In this document: positions 63,527-64,000 of the stretch, one piece after another
Layout of the letters: each line of letters starts with the position of its first letter
How positions within the stretch are numbered: position 1 is the stretch's first letter
Assembly: GCF_000372725.1 (NCBI RefSeq)
Contig: NW_005196981.1
Span: 314,878-378,877 of the forward strand
Direction of reading: 5' to 3'
Length of the DNA: 64,000 nucleotides
From: Emiliania huxleyi CCMP1516
Lineage: Eukaryota > Haptophyta > Isochrysidales > Noelaerhabdaceae
The notes under the pieces: model-generated
Told to the model about the DNA's origin: nothing
Seen by the model: only the letters and a program-made list of their open reading frames with translations
Database searches by the model: none
Program-made: the position numbers and the translations under genes

Positions 63527-63930
63527 GGGGCGAGATGAGGCGAGATGAGGCGAGGTGAGGCGAGGTGAGGGGCGATGAGGCGAGATGAGGCGAGATGAGG
63601 CGAGGTGAGGCGAGATGAGGCGAGATGAGGCGAGGTGAGGCGAGATGAGGCGAGATGAGGCGAGTGGCGAGATGAGGCGAGATGAGGCGAGATGAGGCGA
63701 GATGAGGCGAGATGAGGCGAGGTGAGGCGAGATGAGGCGAGATGAGGCGAGGTGTACCTCGGCGAGATGAGGCGAGGTGAGGCGAGATGAGGCGAGCGGG
63801 TGAGGCGAGATGAGGCGAGGTGTGAGGCGAGATGAGGCGAGGTGAGGCGAGATGAAGCGAGGTGAGGCGAGATGAAGCGAGGTGAGGCGAGATGAGGCGA
63901 GATGAGGCGAGACTAGGAGGCGAGATGAAG
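63527..63930. repeat. 10-base satellite GAGGCGAGAT
   Basis: About 38 units of GAGGCGA(G/A)(A/G)T over 400 bases, with GAGGCGAGGT variants about every third unit and a few insertions (GTACCTC near 63755). Confidence 0.95.
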
Positions 63931-64000
63931 CGGGAATCTTGTGGATCCCCCTGTCTGCACAGAACTCGATGCACAAGCAGCCATACAAGTGAGCTTTGGG

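Noticed and set aside
63171-63988. Long SPHLASSRLI-type repeat protein on the minus strand
   Set aside because: It is the translation of the GAGGCGAGAT satellite; the 10-base unit cycles through all frames.

Overview
The window is nuclear DNA from a GC-rich unicellular eukaryote, most likely a haptophyte alga of the Emiliania/Gephyrocapsa or Chrysochromulina type. The evidence is spliced genes with eukaryote-only families (histone H2A, DCAF7/WDR68, F-box/RCC1, USP, TLC, bestrophin, fimbrin CH domains), secreted calcium-binding and VWA proteins, abundant simple repeats, and a very high share of GC-AG introns. In the exon models I built by hand, about half of the donors are GC rather than GT. 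The taxon is inferred from style, not proven. One 100-base run of N (45086-45185) marks a scaffold gap.

Layout. 1-7 kb: 3' end of fructose-1,6-bisphosphatase (+), a five-exon ClpB-like AAA+ ATPase (-), a complete six-exon DCAF7/WDR68 WD40 protein (+) and an unknown protein (+). 7-14 kb: an unknown multi-pass membrane protein (-), a frameshifted retroelement-derived ORF (+) and a two-exon J-domain protein (+). 14-20 kb: sparse, with a small membrane protein, an exostosin-like glycosyltransferase, a RanBP2-type zinc-finger protein and repeats. 20-27 kb: histone H2A (-) with a 3' stem-loop, a divergent helical protein (+), a DEDDy 3'-5' exonuclease (-), a tandem-repeat protein (-) and a small gene with two WER(Y/F)LG motifs (+).

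28-44 kb: the most notable gene, one uninterrupted 1313-codon frame (-). It encodes a signal peptide, an extracellular VWA domain with a MIDAS, a proline-rich stalk, a transmembrane segment and a cytoplasmic fimbrin/plastin core of four calponin-homology domains. It is followed by a retroelement remnant (-), a BolA-like protein (-), an EF-hand multi-pass membrane protein (+), a TLC-domain protein (-), a Tim44-like protein (+), a secreted four-EF-hand protein (+) and a bestrophin-like channel (-).

44-52 kb: low-complexity DNA around the gap, a direct duplication, then a minus-strand block that reads as a 3-beta-HSD/OleD-like reductase followed by an OleC-like AMP-binding protein. 52-64 kb: a secreted beta-propeller protein (+), a CCTCCGACC minisatellite, an F-box/RCC1 protein (-), a 5'-incomplete ubiquitin-specific protease (-), a secreted protein with two ApaG domains (+) and two terminal satellites.

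The genes do not form an operon or one pathway. Recurrent themes are membrane or secreted proteins and calcium or metal binding (VWA MIDAS, EF-hands).
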